Source of the DNA: Blastococcus sp.
Lineage (GTDB): Bacteria > Actinomycetota > Actinomycetes > Mycobacteriales > Geodermatophilaceae
Length of the DNA stretch: 36,631 bases
Reading direction: 5' to 3'
Assembly: GCA_025965715.1 (NCBI GenBank)
Contig: JAOPWJ010000032.1
Span: 1-36,631 of the forward strand
In this document: positions 16,383 through 24,698 of the stretch, piece after piece
How positions within the stretch are numbered: the first letter of the stretch is position 1
Layout of the letters: every line of letters starts with the position of its first letter
The notes under the pieces: generated by a model
What the model was told of the DNA's origin: nothing
Database searches by the model: none
The model's input: only the letters and a program-made list of their open reading frames with translations
Program-made: the position numbers and the translations under genes

Positions 16383-18001
16383 GCACGACTGCACCCGGGG
16401 CGCCGGCGAAGGTGGCCGGCTCCGCCGGCCTGCCCTCCATCGCCCGGGGGGGCGCACTCAACCTGGCCGGCGCCGGCATCTCCGCGATCGCGGGGGTGCT
16501 GCTCGTCGTCGTCGTCACCCGTGCCCTTCCGCAGCGGGACGCCGGCGTGTTCTTCGCGCTCACCTCGGTGTTCCTGCTCGCCGAGATGGTGGCGCGGCTG
16601 GGTACCGGCACGGGGCTCGTCTACTTCATCGCCCGGTTGCGCTCGCTGGGCCGCACCGACCGGATCCGGGCCTTCCAGCGGGTCGCCCTCACTCCGGTGG
16701 TCGTGCTCTCCCTGATCACCTGCGCGGTGCTCGTCACCTGGGCGCCGGAGTTGGCGCGGCTGGTCGGTGGGCCGGGCGACCAGACGCGCACCGCCGTCGT
16801 GGTCCTCGCCGTCCTGCTGCCGGTGACGACGCTGTCGGACACCCTGCTGGCGGCGACCCGCGGGCACGCGACGATGGTGCCCACGGTCGTGCTCGACCGG
16901 GTGGGCCGGCCGCTCCTGCAACTGGGTCTGGTCGCCGTCGCCGTCATGGCCGGCTCCACCGCGGTGCTGGCGGGTGCCTGGGCGCTGCCCTGGGCGGTGT
17001 CGGCGGCGCTGGCGTGGGTGTGGCTGCTCCGCCTCGGGCGGGAGCTGCACGTCGGGCGACACAGCGCCGAGGCGCACCCGCGAGCCGGTGCCGACGACGA
17101 CGCCGCGCCCTGGCGGGAGTTCTGGTCGTTCACCGGGCCCCGGGCGGTCAACAGCCTGGCCCAGCTCGCACTGCAACGCCTGGACATCATCCTGGTCACC
17201 GTCCTGATCGGACCGGCCCAGGCCGCGGTCTACACGGCCGCTACCCGGTTCCTGGTGGTCGGCCAGCTCACCAGCACCGCGATCGCCACTGCCGCCCAGC
17301 CGCGCCTGGCCGAGCAGCTCGCCGTGGGCGACAGGGCCTCGGCGAAGGCGGTCTACCAGTCGGCCACCGCCTGGATCGTGCTGCTGAACTGGCCGCTCTA
17401 CCTGCTGTGCGCGGTGTTCGCGGACGTCGTCCTGGCCGTCTTCGGCAACGGCTACGACGCCGGCCGGCCGGTCGTGCTGGTCCTGGCCGGCGCGATGCTC
17501 GTGGCCAGCGGCTGCGGCATGGTGGACATGCTCCTGAACATGGCCGGCCGCACCTCCTGGACGCTGGCCAACTCGGTCGTCGCACTGGCGGTGATGGTCG
17601 GCGTCGACCTCGTGCTCATCCCGCGCCTGGGGATCCTCGGCGCAGGCATCGGCTGGGCGGCGGCCATCATCGCCAACAACGCCCTGCCGCTCACCCAGCT
17701 CGTCGTCTCCATGGGCCTGCACCCCTTCGGGCGCGCCACGCTCCGGGCCGGGGGCCTCTCGGCCGTCTGCTTCGGCATCCTGCCCGGGGCGGCCGCGCTC
17801 CTGCTCCCCGACGACCTGCTCGCGGCGGCCGGCGCGGTCCTCGTCGGGCTCACCGTCTTCCTGACCGTCAGCCTGCGGCGACGGGAGGCCCTCGGCCTGC
17901 CCGCACTGAGCGCCCTGCGCCCGAACCGGCGGCCCGCCGCCCCGGACGCCGAGTCGCACGCCCGCCACGCCGCCCAGCCCCCCTCCGGAGGAACCCGATG
18001 A
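16379..18001 (+). CDS. Wzx-like polysaccharide flippase (MATE/MOP superfamily)
   Basis: A 540-aa protein with about 12-14 membrane helices, matching the polysaccharide-biosynthesis flippase family: ARGGALNLAGAGISAIAGVL near residues 22-41, ALQRLDIILV mid-protein, and LGILGAGIGWAAAIIANN in the second half. It would move polyprenyl-linked glycan units across the membrane. The last ~40 residues are hydrophilic. The start is GTG at 16379, within GTGA of the upstream stop. The stop overlaps the next ATG. It is the only flippase seen in the locus, and its place between two sulfotransferases suggests that at least part of the sulfation happens on the cytoplasmic side. Confidence 0.9.
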   Translation: MSTTAPGAPAKVAGSAGLPSIARGGALNLAGAGISAIAGVLLVVVVTRALPQRDAGVFFALTSVFLLAEMVARLGTGTGLVYFIARLRSLGRTDRIRAFQRVALTPVVVLSLITCAVLVTWAPELARLVGGPGDQTRTAVVVLAVLLPVTTLSDTLLAATRGHATMVPTVVLDRVGRPLLQLGLVAVAVMAGSTAVLAGAWALPWAVSAALAWVWLLRLGRELHVGRHSAEAHPRAGADDDAAPWREFWSFTGPRAVNSLAQLALQRLDIILVTVLIGPAQAAVYTAATRFLVVGQLTSTAIATAAQPRLAEQLAVGDRASAKAVYQSATAWIVLLNWPLYLLCAVFADVVLAVFGNGYDAGRPVVLVLAGAMLVASGCGMVDMLLNMAGRTSWTLANSVVALAVMVGVDLVLIPRLGILGAGIGWAAAIIANNALPLTQLVVSMGLHPFGRATLRAGGLSAVCFGILPGAAALLLPDDLLAAAGAVLVGLTVFLTVSLRRREALGLPALSALRPNRRPAAPDAESHARHAAQPPSGGTR

Positions 18002-18942
18002 CCGCGCTGGACCGAAGCCCGTCGGCGCCGCCGCCGCCGCTCGAGCTCACCCCGTGGCGGCTGGCGTCGCTGACCGCCCGTGGACTGCTCTCCGACCGTC
18101 GGGAGCGCCGCCGGGAACGCGCCGGCCGTCACCGCGCAGGGCCGCGGCGGGTGAGGGATACCCGGCTGCGCGCACCCGTCTTCGTGCTGGGTGCGCCGCG
18201 CTCGGGGACGACGTTCCTGGGTTCCTGCATCGGGGCGCTGCCCGAGGTGTCCTACCACTTCGAGCCGCGGGTGACCAAGGCCGCGGCTCGGCTGGTGTAC
18301 GAGGGCACGTGGTCGGAGGAGCGGGCAGCCCGCGTCTTCCGCCGGTCCTACCGGCTGCTCGTGCTGGCCGCCGGAGAGGGCGGCCGCCGGTTCGTGGAGA
18401 AGAACCCGGAGAACTGCTTCGTGGTGCCGTTCCTGGTCCGGGCCTTCCCCGACGCCCGGTTCGTGCAGATCATCCGTGACGGGCGGGACGTCGCGGTCTC
18501 CCACGCGGAGAAGCCGTGGCTCTCGGCGAGCTCGGCCGGCAGCGGCCGGCGCGGCCGCGGCGGCCAGGCCTGGGGGCCCTGGGCCCGCTGGTGGGTGGAG
18601 CCGGAGCGGGCGGAGGAGTTCGCCGCGGCCTCCGACCTCACCCGGACGGCATGGAGCTGGCGGCGGTTCACCGAGGCAGCCCGCACCGCACTGGCCCAAC
18701 TGCCGCCCGACCGCGTGCTGACCATTCGCTACGAGGACGTCGCGCGGCACCCTCAGGAGGCCGCCGAGACCATCGCCGCGTTCTTCGGGCATCCGGAGGC
18801 GCCGCAGTCGCTGCGCGCGGCGCTGGCGACCGCCGACCCGAGCTCGATCGGCCGCTGGCGCGAGGCGCTGGACGAGGACGGGCTGGCCGACGTCGAGCGC
18901 GAGGCCGGCCCCCTGCTCCGCGAGTTGGGGTACGAGGCGTGA
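17998..18942 (+). CDS. Sulfotransferase 2 (Sulfotransfer_3-like)
   Basis: A 314-aa sulfotransferase. The phosphosulfate loop is VLGAPRSGTTFLGS (63-76). RFVEKNPENC (131-140) and FVQIIRDGRDVAVSHA (155-170) follow, the second being the 3'-phosphate site. LTIRYEDVARHPQE near the C-terminus is typical of the family. About 55 basic, Pro-rich residues precede the fold. GGAGG at 17987-17991 supports the ATG at 17998, which overlaps the flippase stop (ATGA). The stop overlaps the next gene (GTGA). It differs clearly from the other three sulfotransferases, so it probably modifies a different position or sugar. Confidence 0.9.
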   Translation: MTALDRSPSAPPPPLELTPWRLASLTARGLLSDRRERRRERAGRHRAGPRRVRDTRLRAPVFVLGAPRSGTTFLGSCIGALPEVSYHFEPRVTKAAARLVYEGTWSEERAARVFRRSYRLLVLAAGEGGRRFVEKNPENCFVVPFLVRAFPDARFVQIIRDGRDVAVSHAEKPWLSASSAGSGRRGRGGQAWGPWARWWVEPERAEEFAAASDLTRTAWSWRRFTEAARTALAQLPPDRVLTIRYEDVARHPQEAAETIAAFFGHPEAPQSLRAALATADPSSIGRWREALDEDGLADVEREAGPLLRELGYEA

Positions 18943-19907
18943 GCGCGACCGATCCCGCACCCACCGGGGGCCTCCTGGTCACCGGTCTCCCCCGCACCGG
19001 CACCAGCTGGGTGGGCAAGATGCTGGAGGCGTCCGGCGAGGTCGTCTACGTCAACGAGCCGATGAACCCGCAGCATCCGCCGGGCCACTCCCCCGGCGTG
19101 CTCGATGCCCGGGTGACCCATCGGTTCCAGTACATCAGCGACGAGGACGACGCCCCCTGGCGCCGCGCCTTCGAGCACACCCTCGCCCTGAAGTACCAGT
19201 TCCGCGCCGAGGTTCGGCGGAACCGGTCCGCGTACGACCTCGCCCGCATGGCCAAGTACGGCACGGCCTTCACGGCGGGGCGTCTGCGCGGCCGCCGGGC
19301 GATGCTGGACGACCCGTTCGCCATCTTCTCCACCGGGTGGCTGTCGCAGAACATGGGCTGCGAGTCCGTCGTCCTGGTGCGGGACCCCGTGTCGTTCGTG
19401 GGCAGCTGGCGGGCCCTCGACTGGTCGATCCACTTCCACGAGCTGCTCGAGCAGCCGGCCCTGGTGCGTGACCACCTCGGCCCGTACGTGGACCGGATGC
19501 GCAGCCTGGTCGGGTCGCCGGACTGGCTGGCCCGCACCTGCCTGCTCTGGGAGGCGACCTACGACGTCGTCGACCGCGCGTTCCGCGACCTGCCCGGCGT
19601 GCACCTGGTCCGCTACGAGAGCCTCGTCCAGGACCCGATGGGAGGGTTCGCCGACCTCTACCGGCGGTTGGGCCTCACCTGGTCCGGGGACGCCGAACGA
19701 CGTGTCCGCGAGGCGACGACGGAGAAGGCCGGCGCGGAGCAGGGGTCGCACCGCTGGTCACTGCGCGGCGGGCTGTCGCGTACCGCCTACCGGCCGATGG
19801 GGCAGGCGACCGCACTGTCGACCTACCGGACGCGGCTGACGCAGGCGGAGGTCGACCGGGTGCGAGAGCTCACCTCGCCGGTGGCCGCCCGGGTGCTGGG
19901 GCCGTAG
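18939..19907 (+). CDS. Sulfotransferase 3
   Basis: A 322-aa sulfotransferase-fold protein. The phosphosulfate loop is LVTGLPRTGTSWVGKML (13-29), VYVNEPMNPQ follows, and the 3'-phosphate site is VVLVRDPVSFVGSWRAL (144-160). VHLVRYESLVQDP lies further on. The start is GTG at 18939, overlapping the previous stop. It is the last gene of the unbroken overlap chain; the next gene is on the other strand, 42 bp away. The acceptor is unknown. Confidence 0.88.
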   Translation: MSATDPAPTGGLLVTGLPRTGTSWVGKMLEASGEVVYVNEPMNPQHPPGHSPGVLDARVTHRFQYISDEDDAPWRRAFEHTLALKYQFRAEVRRNRSAYDLARMAKYGTAFTAGRLRGRRAMLDDPFAIFSTGWLSQNMGCESVVLVRDPVSFVGSWRALDWSIHFHELLEQPALVRDHLGPYVDRMRSLVGSPDWLARTCLLWEATYDVVDRAFRDLPGVHLVRYESLVQDPMGGFADLYRRLGLTWSGDAERRVREATTEKAGAEQGSHRWSLRGGLSRTAYRPMGQATALSTYRTRLTQAEVDRVRELTSPVAARVLGP

Positions 19908-19949
19908 CCGGCAGGAAGGCCGTCGCGCTGGGGACCGGCCCCCTGAAGA

Positions 19950-20732
19950 TCAGCTGCGCGGCGCGCGGATGCGGGTGAGCAGCGCGCCGATCAGGAGCGC
20001 CAGCGCGAAGGGCGCGTCCTCGCGGAGGTAGCGGCGGAACAGCCTGCGCGGCTCGTGCGCCAGGCGGAACAGCCATTCCAGCCCGAGTGGCCGCATCCAG
20101 CTGGGGGCGCGCTGCAGGTCACCGGCGGCGAAGGGCAGGGCGGCGCCGCAGCCCAGCCACCAGGTGCTGGGGAGAAGGCCGGAGAAGCCGGAGATGATCT
20201 GCTCCTGCTTCGGGAACCCGAGACCGACGAAGACGAGGTCCGGAGCCGCGTTCACCACGGCGTCCCGGCACGTTCCGAGCTCGCCCTCGTCGAGCTCGAA
20301 GCCGCGGGGCGGCGAACAGGTGCCGGCGATCTTCAGGGTCGGGTAGGCCAGCTGCAGGGCCTCGGCCGCACGGTCGGGCACCCCGGGCTCGCCGCCGAGC
20401 AGGTAGACGGAGCGGCCGTCGGCAGCCGCGGCCGCGCTCAGCGACCAGAGCAGGTCCGCTCCGGTGACGCGCGCCGGGATCGGCCGGCCGGACAGGCGCG
20501 CGGCCCACACGACCGGGGCGCCGTCGGCGACGCTCAGCTGGGCGGTGCGGATCAGCTCGGCCAGCCGGGGGTCCCTGGCGGCGTGCCGGAGGTGGTCGAC
20601 GTTCGGCGTGGCGATCCAGCCGCCACGGCCCGCCCGCAGCTCGGCGCGGACGCGCTCGACGACCTCTTCCTCGGTCAGCGGATCAATCGGTAGCCCGCCG
20701 ACCTCGACGCGCTTACGCTCCGTCGCTGTCAT
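19950..20732 (-). CDS. WecG/TagA/CpsF-family (GT26) glycosyltransferase
   Basis: A 260-aa protein with the full GT26 signature: ATPNVDHLRHAARDP, SVADGAPVVWAARLSG, VTGADLLWSL, VFVGLGFPKQEQII, and a C-terminal GLEWLFRLAHEPRRLFRRYL. GT26 enzymes add the second sugar (for example ManNAc or ManNAcA) to a polyprenyl-diphosphate-linked acceptor at the membrane face. The start is ATG at 20730-20732 (MTATERKRV); a GTG 36 nt upstream is possible but adds no family sequence. It is antisense to the rest of the glycan genes and divides the plus-strand set in two. It is divergent from the fourth sulfotransferase. Confidence 0.9.
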   Translation of the reverse strand: MTATERKRVEVGGLPIDPLTEEEVVERVRAELRAGRGGWIATPNVDHLRHAARDPRLAELIRTAQLSVADGAPVVWAARLSGRPIPARVTGADLLWSLSAAAAADGRSVYLLGGEPGVPDRAAEALQLAYPTLKIAGTCSPPRGFELDEGELGTCRDAVVNAAPDLVFVGLGFPKQEQIISGFSGLLPSTWWLGCGAALPFAAGDLQRAPSWMRPLGLEWLFRLAHEPRRLFRRYLREDAPFALALLIGALLTRIRAPRS

Positions 20733-20843
20733 GCGTAGATCATGACCCGCTCGCAGGTGGGGCGACACATCTTCGCGCGCGGTCTCACCCCTTGGAGGTC
20801 ACCAGGGGTCACCGATGCTCTCTGTGATGGCATTGTCGTCCCC

Positions 20844-21842
20844 GTGGTAAGCACCTCCGCGGGGAACAAGCCCCACCCGTCGTCAGGGCAGGACATTACG
20901 GACCGGCCGACGGTGCTCTATCTGGGCGGTCTAGGACGCAGCGGCACAACGGTGCTCGAGCGCGTGCTGGGCGAGCTGCCGTCCACCTGTTCGGTGGGTG
21001 AGCTGGTCCACCTGTGGCAGCGCGGCGTCCTCGACGACGAGACCTGCGGCTGCGGCAAGCCGTTCTCCCGGTGCCCGTTCTGGAACGAGGTGGGCCGGCG
21101 GGGCTTCGGCGGCTGGGACCGGGCGCTGGCGGCCCGCATGGAGGAACTGCGTCCCCGGGTCGACCGCACACGGTTCATCCCGCGGCTGCTCGCCCCGCGA
21201 CTGCTGGGCCGGCACCGAGCCGCGCTTCGTGAGTACGTGACGACGTTCCTCCAGCTGTACCGCGCGATCAGCGAGACCGCCGGTGGCGCCGTCGTCATCG
21301 ACTCCAGCAAGCACTCCTCGCTGGCTTTCTGCCTCCGGACGGAACCGGCCATCGACCTCCGGGTCGTGCACGTGGTCCGTGACAGCCGCGGGGTGGCCTA
21401 CTCCTGGACCAAGGAGGTCCGGCGTCCGGAAGCCACGGCCGAGGCCGCCCTGATGACTCGCTACTCGCCCTCCCGCTCGGCCGCCCTGTGGGTGGGCCAC
21501 AATCTCTTCTTCGGCCTCCTGGGGCTCCTGGGGACGTCCAGGCGGCTGCTGCGCTACGAGGACTTCGTCGCCACGCCCGGTCCGGTTCTCGAGGAGCTCG
21601 CGGAGTTCGCCGGGCTGTCACTGGCGCCGGGAGCACTGGACTTCCTCGACGGCTCCTCGGTGATGCTCTCGCCGTCGCACACGGTGGCCGGCAACCCCAT
21701 GCGCTTCCGCACGGGCGCGACCACGCTGCGCCGGGACGACGCCTGGCGATCGGAGCTGCCGCGCGGTCGCCGCTGGCTGGTCTCCGTGCTGACCGCGCCG
21801 CTGCTGGCACGCTACGGCTACCTACGGCGGTCCTCCCGGTGA
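20844..21842 (+). CDS. Sulfotransferase 4, Cys-motif type
   Basis: About 332 aa. The phosphosulfate loop is YLGGLGRSGTTVLERVL (26-42). A CGCGKPFSRCPFW block (68-80), VIDSSKH (151-157) and VVHVVRDSRGVAYSWTKE (174-191) are typical of one bacterial sulfotransferase group. I chose GTG at 20844 because the in-frame ATG at 20742 adds 34 residues that look non-coding and would leave only 9 bp to the divergent GT26 start. No good ribosome site precedes 20844, so the start is uncertain. The stop overlaps the GT2 start (GTGA), making a two-gene unit. Confidence 0.85.
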   Translation: MVSTSAGNKPHPSSGQDITDRPTVLYLGGLGRSGTTVLERVLGELPSTCSVGELVHLWQRGVLDDETCGCGKPFSRCPFWNEVGRRGFGGWDRALAARMEELRPRVDRTRFIPRLLAPRLLGRHRAALREYVTTFLQLYRAISETAGGAVVIDSSKHSSLAFCLRTEPAIDLRVVHVVRDSRGVAYSWTKEVRRPEATAEAALMTRYSPSRSAALWVGHNLFFGLLGLLGTSRRLLRYEDFVATPGPVLEELAEFAGLSLAPGALDFLDGSSVMLSPSHTVAGNPMRFRTGATTLRRDDAWRSELPRGRRWLVSVLTAPLLARYGYLRRSSR

Positions 21843-22774
21843 GCACCCCCGCGACCGGCCCCCTGCCCACCGTCGGCGTGGTCGTGCCCACCCACGACCG
21901 GCCGGAGCTGTTGCGCGAGACCCTGCGGTCGGTCCTCGCCCAGGACACGACGGCCGAGCTGGACATCGTCGTGGTGTTCGACCGCACGACGCCCGACCAG
22001 GAGCTGACCCGGCTGAGCATGCCCGGCCGGCGGGTCCGGGTCATCCCCAACATCCGCACGCCGGGTCTGGCCGGCTCCCGCAACACCGGGATCCTGGCCC
22101 TGGACACCGACTGGGTCGCCTTCTGCGACGACGACGACACCTGGGCCCCGACGCGACTGCGGGCCCAACTGGAGCGGGCGGCTCGTCACCCCGAGGCGGA
22201 GCTCCTCACGACGTCGATCTGCGTGGCCTACGAGGGCGCCGAGACACCACGCCTGGCCGGCACCGGCACCGTCACACGGGCCGACCTCCTCCGCAGCCGC
22301 ATGGCGATGCTGCACAGCTCGACGGTGCTGGTCCGCCGCTCGGCTCTGGTGGGCTCCCTGGGGCTGGTCGACGAGACGATCCCCGGCAGCCAGAACGAGG
22401 ACTGGGACCTGCTCCTTCGCGCCGCGAGCCGCGGACCCATTCAGCACATCGACGAGCCGCTCGTACGCGTGCTGTGGGGCCGGTCGTCGCAGTTCTCCCG
22501 CCAGTGGGAGACGCGGGTGTCATCCCTGGAGTGGATGCTCCAGCGCCATCCCGACATCGCCGGTGACGACCGAGGTGCGGCACGGGTCTTCGGGCAGCTG
22601 GCGTTCGGCAGCGCCGCGCTGGGACGCCGCCGCGCGGCCGCCCAGTGGGCCCGCCGTGCCGTGGGCCGGCGGATGACGGAGCCCCGGGCGTTCCTGGCGC
22701 TCGCCGTGGCCGGGGGCCTGTTCTCCGCCGAGGCGGTCATGTCGTTCCTGCACCGCCGCGGCAAAGGCCTGTAG
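21839..22774 (+). CDS. GT2-family (GT-A fold) glycosyltransferase
   Basis: A 311-aa glycosyltransferase. VGVVVPTHDRPELLRETLRS (12-31) is the nucleotide-sugar fold. AFCDDDDTW (94-102) carries the metal-binding Asp motif, and SQNEDWDLLLR (184-194) supplies the likely catalytic base. The C-terminal ~90 residues are helical and Arg/Ala-rich. The start is GTG at 21839, overlapping the sulfotransferase stop. It is one of only two non-initiating glycosyltransferases in the locus. Donor and linkage cannot be inferred. Confidence 0.9.
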   Translation: MSTPATGPLPTVGVVVPTHDRPELLRETLRSVLAQDTTAELDIVVVFDRTTPDQELTRLSMPGRRVRVIPNIRTPGLAGSRNTGILALDTDWVAFCDDDDTWAPTRLRAQLERAARHPEAELLTTSICVAYEGAETPRLAGTGTVTRADLLRSRMAMLHSSTVLVRRSALVGSLGLVDETIPGSQNEDWDLLLRAASRGPIQHIDEPLVRVLWGRSSQFSRQWETRVSSLEWMLQRHPDIAGDDRGAARVFGQLAFGSAALGRRRAAAQWARRAVGRRMTEPRAFLALAVAGGLFSAEAVMSFLHRRGKGL

Positions 22775-22988
22775 CCGGTCGGGGCTGTGCGGGCGGCGAG
22801 GGCAGGGCCCGGTGGCGTGCGGCTTGGCCAGACCATCTGACAGGGCACGTCGGCGACCCGGGCCACGCTGGAAGGCGACCTCGTTCACCGTCGGACCCAC
22901 TGCGCAGCCCTCGAACGCAGCTGCGAATCTGGCGACCGGACAGGACGGTTCCCGGGCGACTGCCGGCAGAAGGACCGAGACCCGGAGG

Positions 22989-24506
22989 TCAGTACGCGCC
23001 GCGGGAGCGGAGGACCGCGGACGCCGTCTTCCAGAGGATCAGGAGATCCAGGGCGAGCGTCCAGTTCTCGACGTAGCGCAGGTCGAGGCGGACCGACTCC
23101 TCCCAGGAGAGGTCACTGCGACCGGAGATCTGCCACAGGCCGGTCAGGCCGGGCTTGACCAGCAGCCGACGGCGGATGGAGGTGTCGTAGCGCTCCACTT
23201 CCTGCGGCAGCGGCGGTCGGGGACCGACGAGCGACATCGAGCCACCGAGCACGTTGAACAGCTGGGGCAGCTCGTCGAGTGAGAACCGGCGCAGCCACCG
23301 CCCGACTGGCGTCACCCGCGGGTCCTGGCGCATCTTGAACAGCAGGCCCTGACCCTCGTTGCTGGCCAGGAGCTCGGAGAGCTTCGCGTCGGCGCCGACG
23401 ATCATGCTGCGGAACTTGTACATCGTGTACCGGTCGCCGTAGGCCCCGACGCGCTCCTGTCGGTAGAGCACCGGACCCGGCCCGGAGAGACGCACGGCCA
23501 CGGCGATGCCCAGCAGCACCGGTGCGATGAGGACGAGGGCGCAGGCCGCGCCGGCCCGGTCGAGGGCACCCTTGAGCACCCGCTTCCAGCCCGAGAACAC
23601 CGGCTCCTCGATGGAGAGCAGCGGCAGACCGACGAAGGGCCGGATGTGCAGCCGGGGACCGGCGATCTCGACCATGCCCGGCGACACCAGCAGCTCGATC
23701 CCGCTGCCCTCGAGCTGCCAGGAGAGCTTGCGCAGGTACAGCGCCGCGGTCTCGCTGGCCGAGGTGACGGCCACGGCATCGGCGCCGCGCCGCTGCACCA
23801 CGTCGACGACATCATCGAGGCCACCGTCGATCGGCACCCCGATCGACTCGACCCGCGCGGCTGCGCCCGGAGTCGTGACGCACGCGGCCACCACCTCCAT
23901 GCCCGCGTAGTGGTCGACCTGGATCCGCCGGACCAGGTCGGCGACGGCGGCGTCCCGGCCCACCGCGACGACCCGCTTGACGCAATGGCCGCCGCGCCGG
24001 GCTCGCTGGAGCCACTTCCGCGCGATGACGTGGGAGATGAGCGACCCCAGCGTCATGGCCGGAACGGTGAAGACCACGAACGAGCGCGCGATCTCGAGTT
24101 GGCCCGCGTAGGACACGACACTGACGGCGGCGAGCAGCCACAGGCCCCCGCGCGCCACCTTGCGGAACTCCTCGCTGCCCGTTCCGAAGAACTTCGGCGC
24201 GTAGCCACCGGACATGCACACGGCGGCCGGCCAGAGGACGGGAAGCGCCAGGCTCAGCCAGGCGTAGGGCGATCCGGGCAGCGCCTCCGCCGGGCGGATG
24301 ACCAGCATCACCACGCCGGCGACAACGCCGACCAGTGCGTCGACGGTGATCAGCACCGCCCGGTAGCGCCGGCTCCAGCGGGGTTCGCGGCGGCGGGCCA
24401 CCACGGCGCGCGGAAGCGCGGCAGGCATCGGGGCAGCGGTGTCCGAGACACGGCCGGGGGCCGGTGGGCGCAGCTCTGCATGACCTGCGCCGGCATCAAC
24501 GAGCAT
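22989..24506 (-). CDS. Polyprenyl-phosphate sugar-1-phosphate transferase (WbaP/CpsE-like initiating enzyme)
   Basis: A 505-aa membrane enzyme that starts glycan synthesis by moving a sugar-1-phosphate to undecaprenyl or decaprenyl phosphate. Four membrane helices lie in about 48-163, then a CoA-binding-like cytoplasmic domain, then a re-entrant/membrane segment (about 313-338). The catalytic module follows: VLYRQERVG, MYKFRSM (362-368), KMRQDPRVTPVGRWLRR, FSLDELPQLFNVL with Asp411-Glu412, and SLVGPRPPLPQE (425-436). The start is ATG at 24504-24506 behind GGGGGG. It is convergent with the GT2 gene; the 214-bp gap between them shows no clear terminator. It shares a strand with pth, 192 bp upstream. 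Confidence 0.93.
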   Translation of the reverse strand: MLVDAGAGHAELRPPAPGRVSDTAAPMPAALPRAVVARRREPRWSRRYRAVLITVDALVGVVAGVVMLVIRPAEALPGSPYAWLSLALPVLWPAAVCMSGGYAPKFFGTGSEEFRKVARGGLWLLAAVSVVSYAGQLEIARSFVVFTVPAMTLGSLISHVIARKWLQRARRGGHCVKRVVAVGRDAAVADLVRRIQVDHYAGMEVVAACVTTPGAAARVESIGVPIDGGLDDVVDVVQRRGADAVAVTSASETAALYLRKLSWQLEGSGIELLVSPGMVEIAGPRLHIRPFVGLPLLSIEEPVFSGWKRVLKGALDRAGAACALVLIAPVLLGIAVAVRLSGPGPVLYRQERVGAYGDRYTMYKFRSMIVGADAKLSELLASNEGQGLLFKMRQDPRVTPVGRWLRRFSLDELPQLFNVLGGSMSLVGPRPPLPQEVERYDTSIRRRLLVKPGLTGLWQISGRSDLSWEESVRLDLRYVENWTLALDLLILWKTASAVLRSRGAY

Positions 24507-24698
24507 GGTCCCCCCAGACCGCCATCAACTACCGAGCGTAGTCGCCGGGCTACACCTTGTCGTGGGCCTGACCAGGGGGTTCCCTGCTCCAGCCGCCCGG
24601 GACCCGGTAACCCTCACACTGCGTCAACCGACCGTCAATACGCACCGTAGCGGTTCACCCAATTGGGAGGACGCCGGCACGGCGACGGAAAGGCCTGC

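Noticed and set aside
20742-20843. N-terminal extension of sulfotransferase 4 from ATG 20742
   Set aside because: The added 34 residues do not look like protein, and the start would lie 9 bp from the divergent GT26 start, leaving no room for a promoter or ribosome site.
1608-24698. Recent genomic island carried by a mobile element
   Set aside because: No integrase, transposase, IS ends or att-like direct repeats were seen, and composition matches the flanks; tRNA-Gln lies 4 kb away with an intact housekeeping block between.
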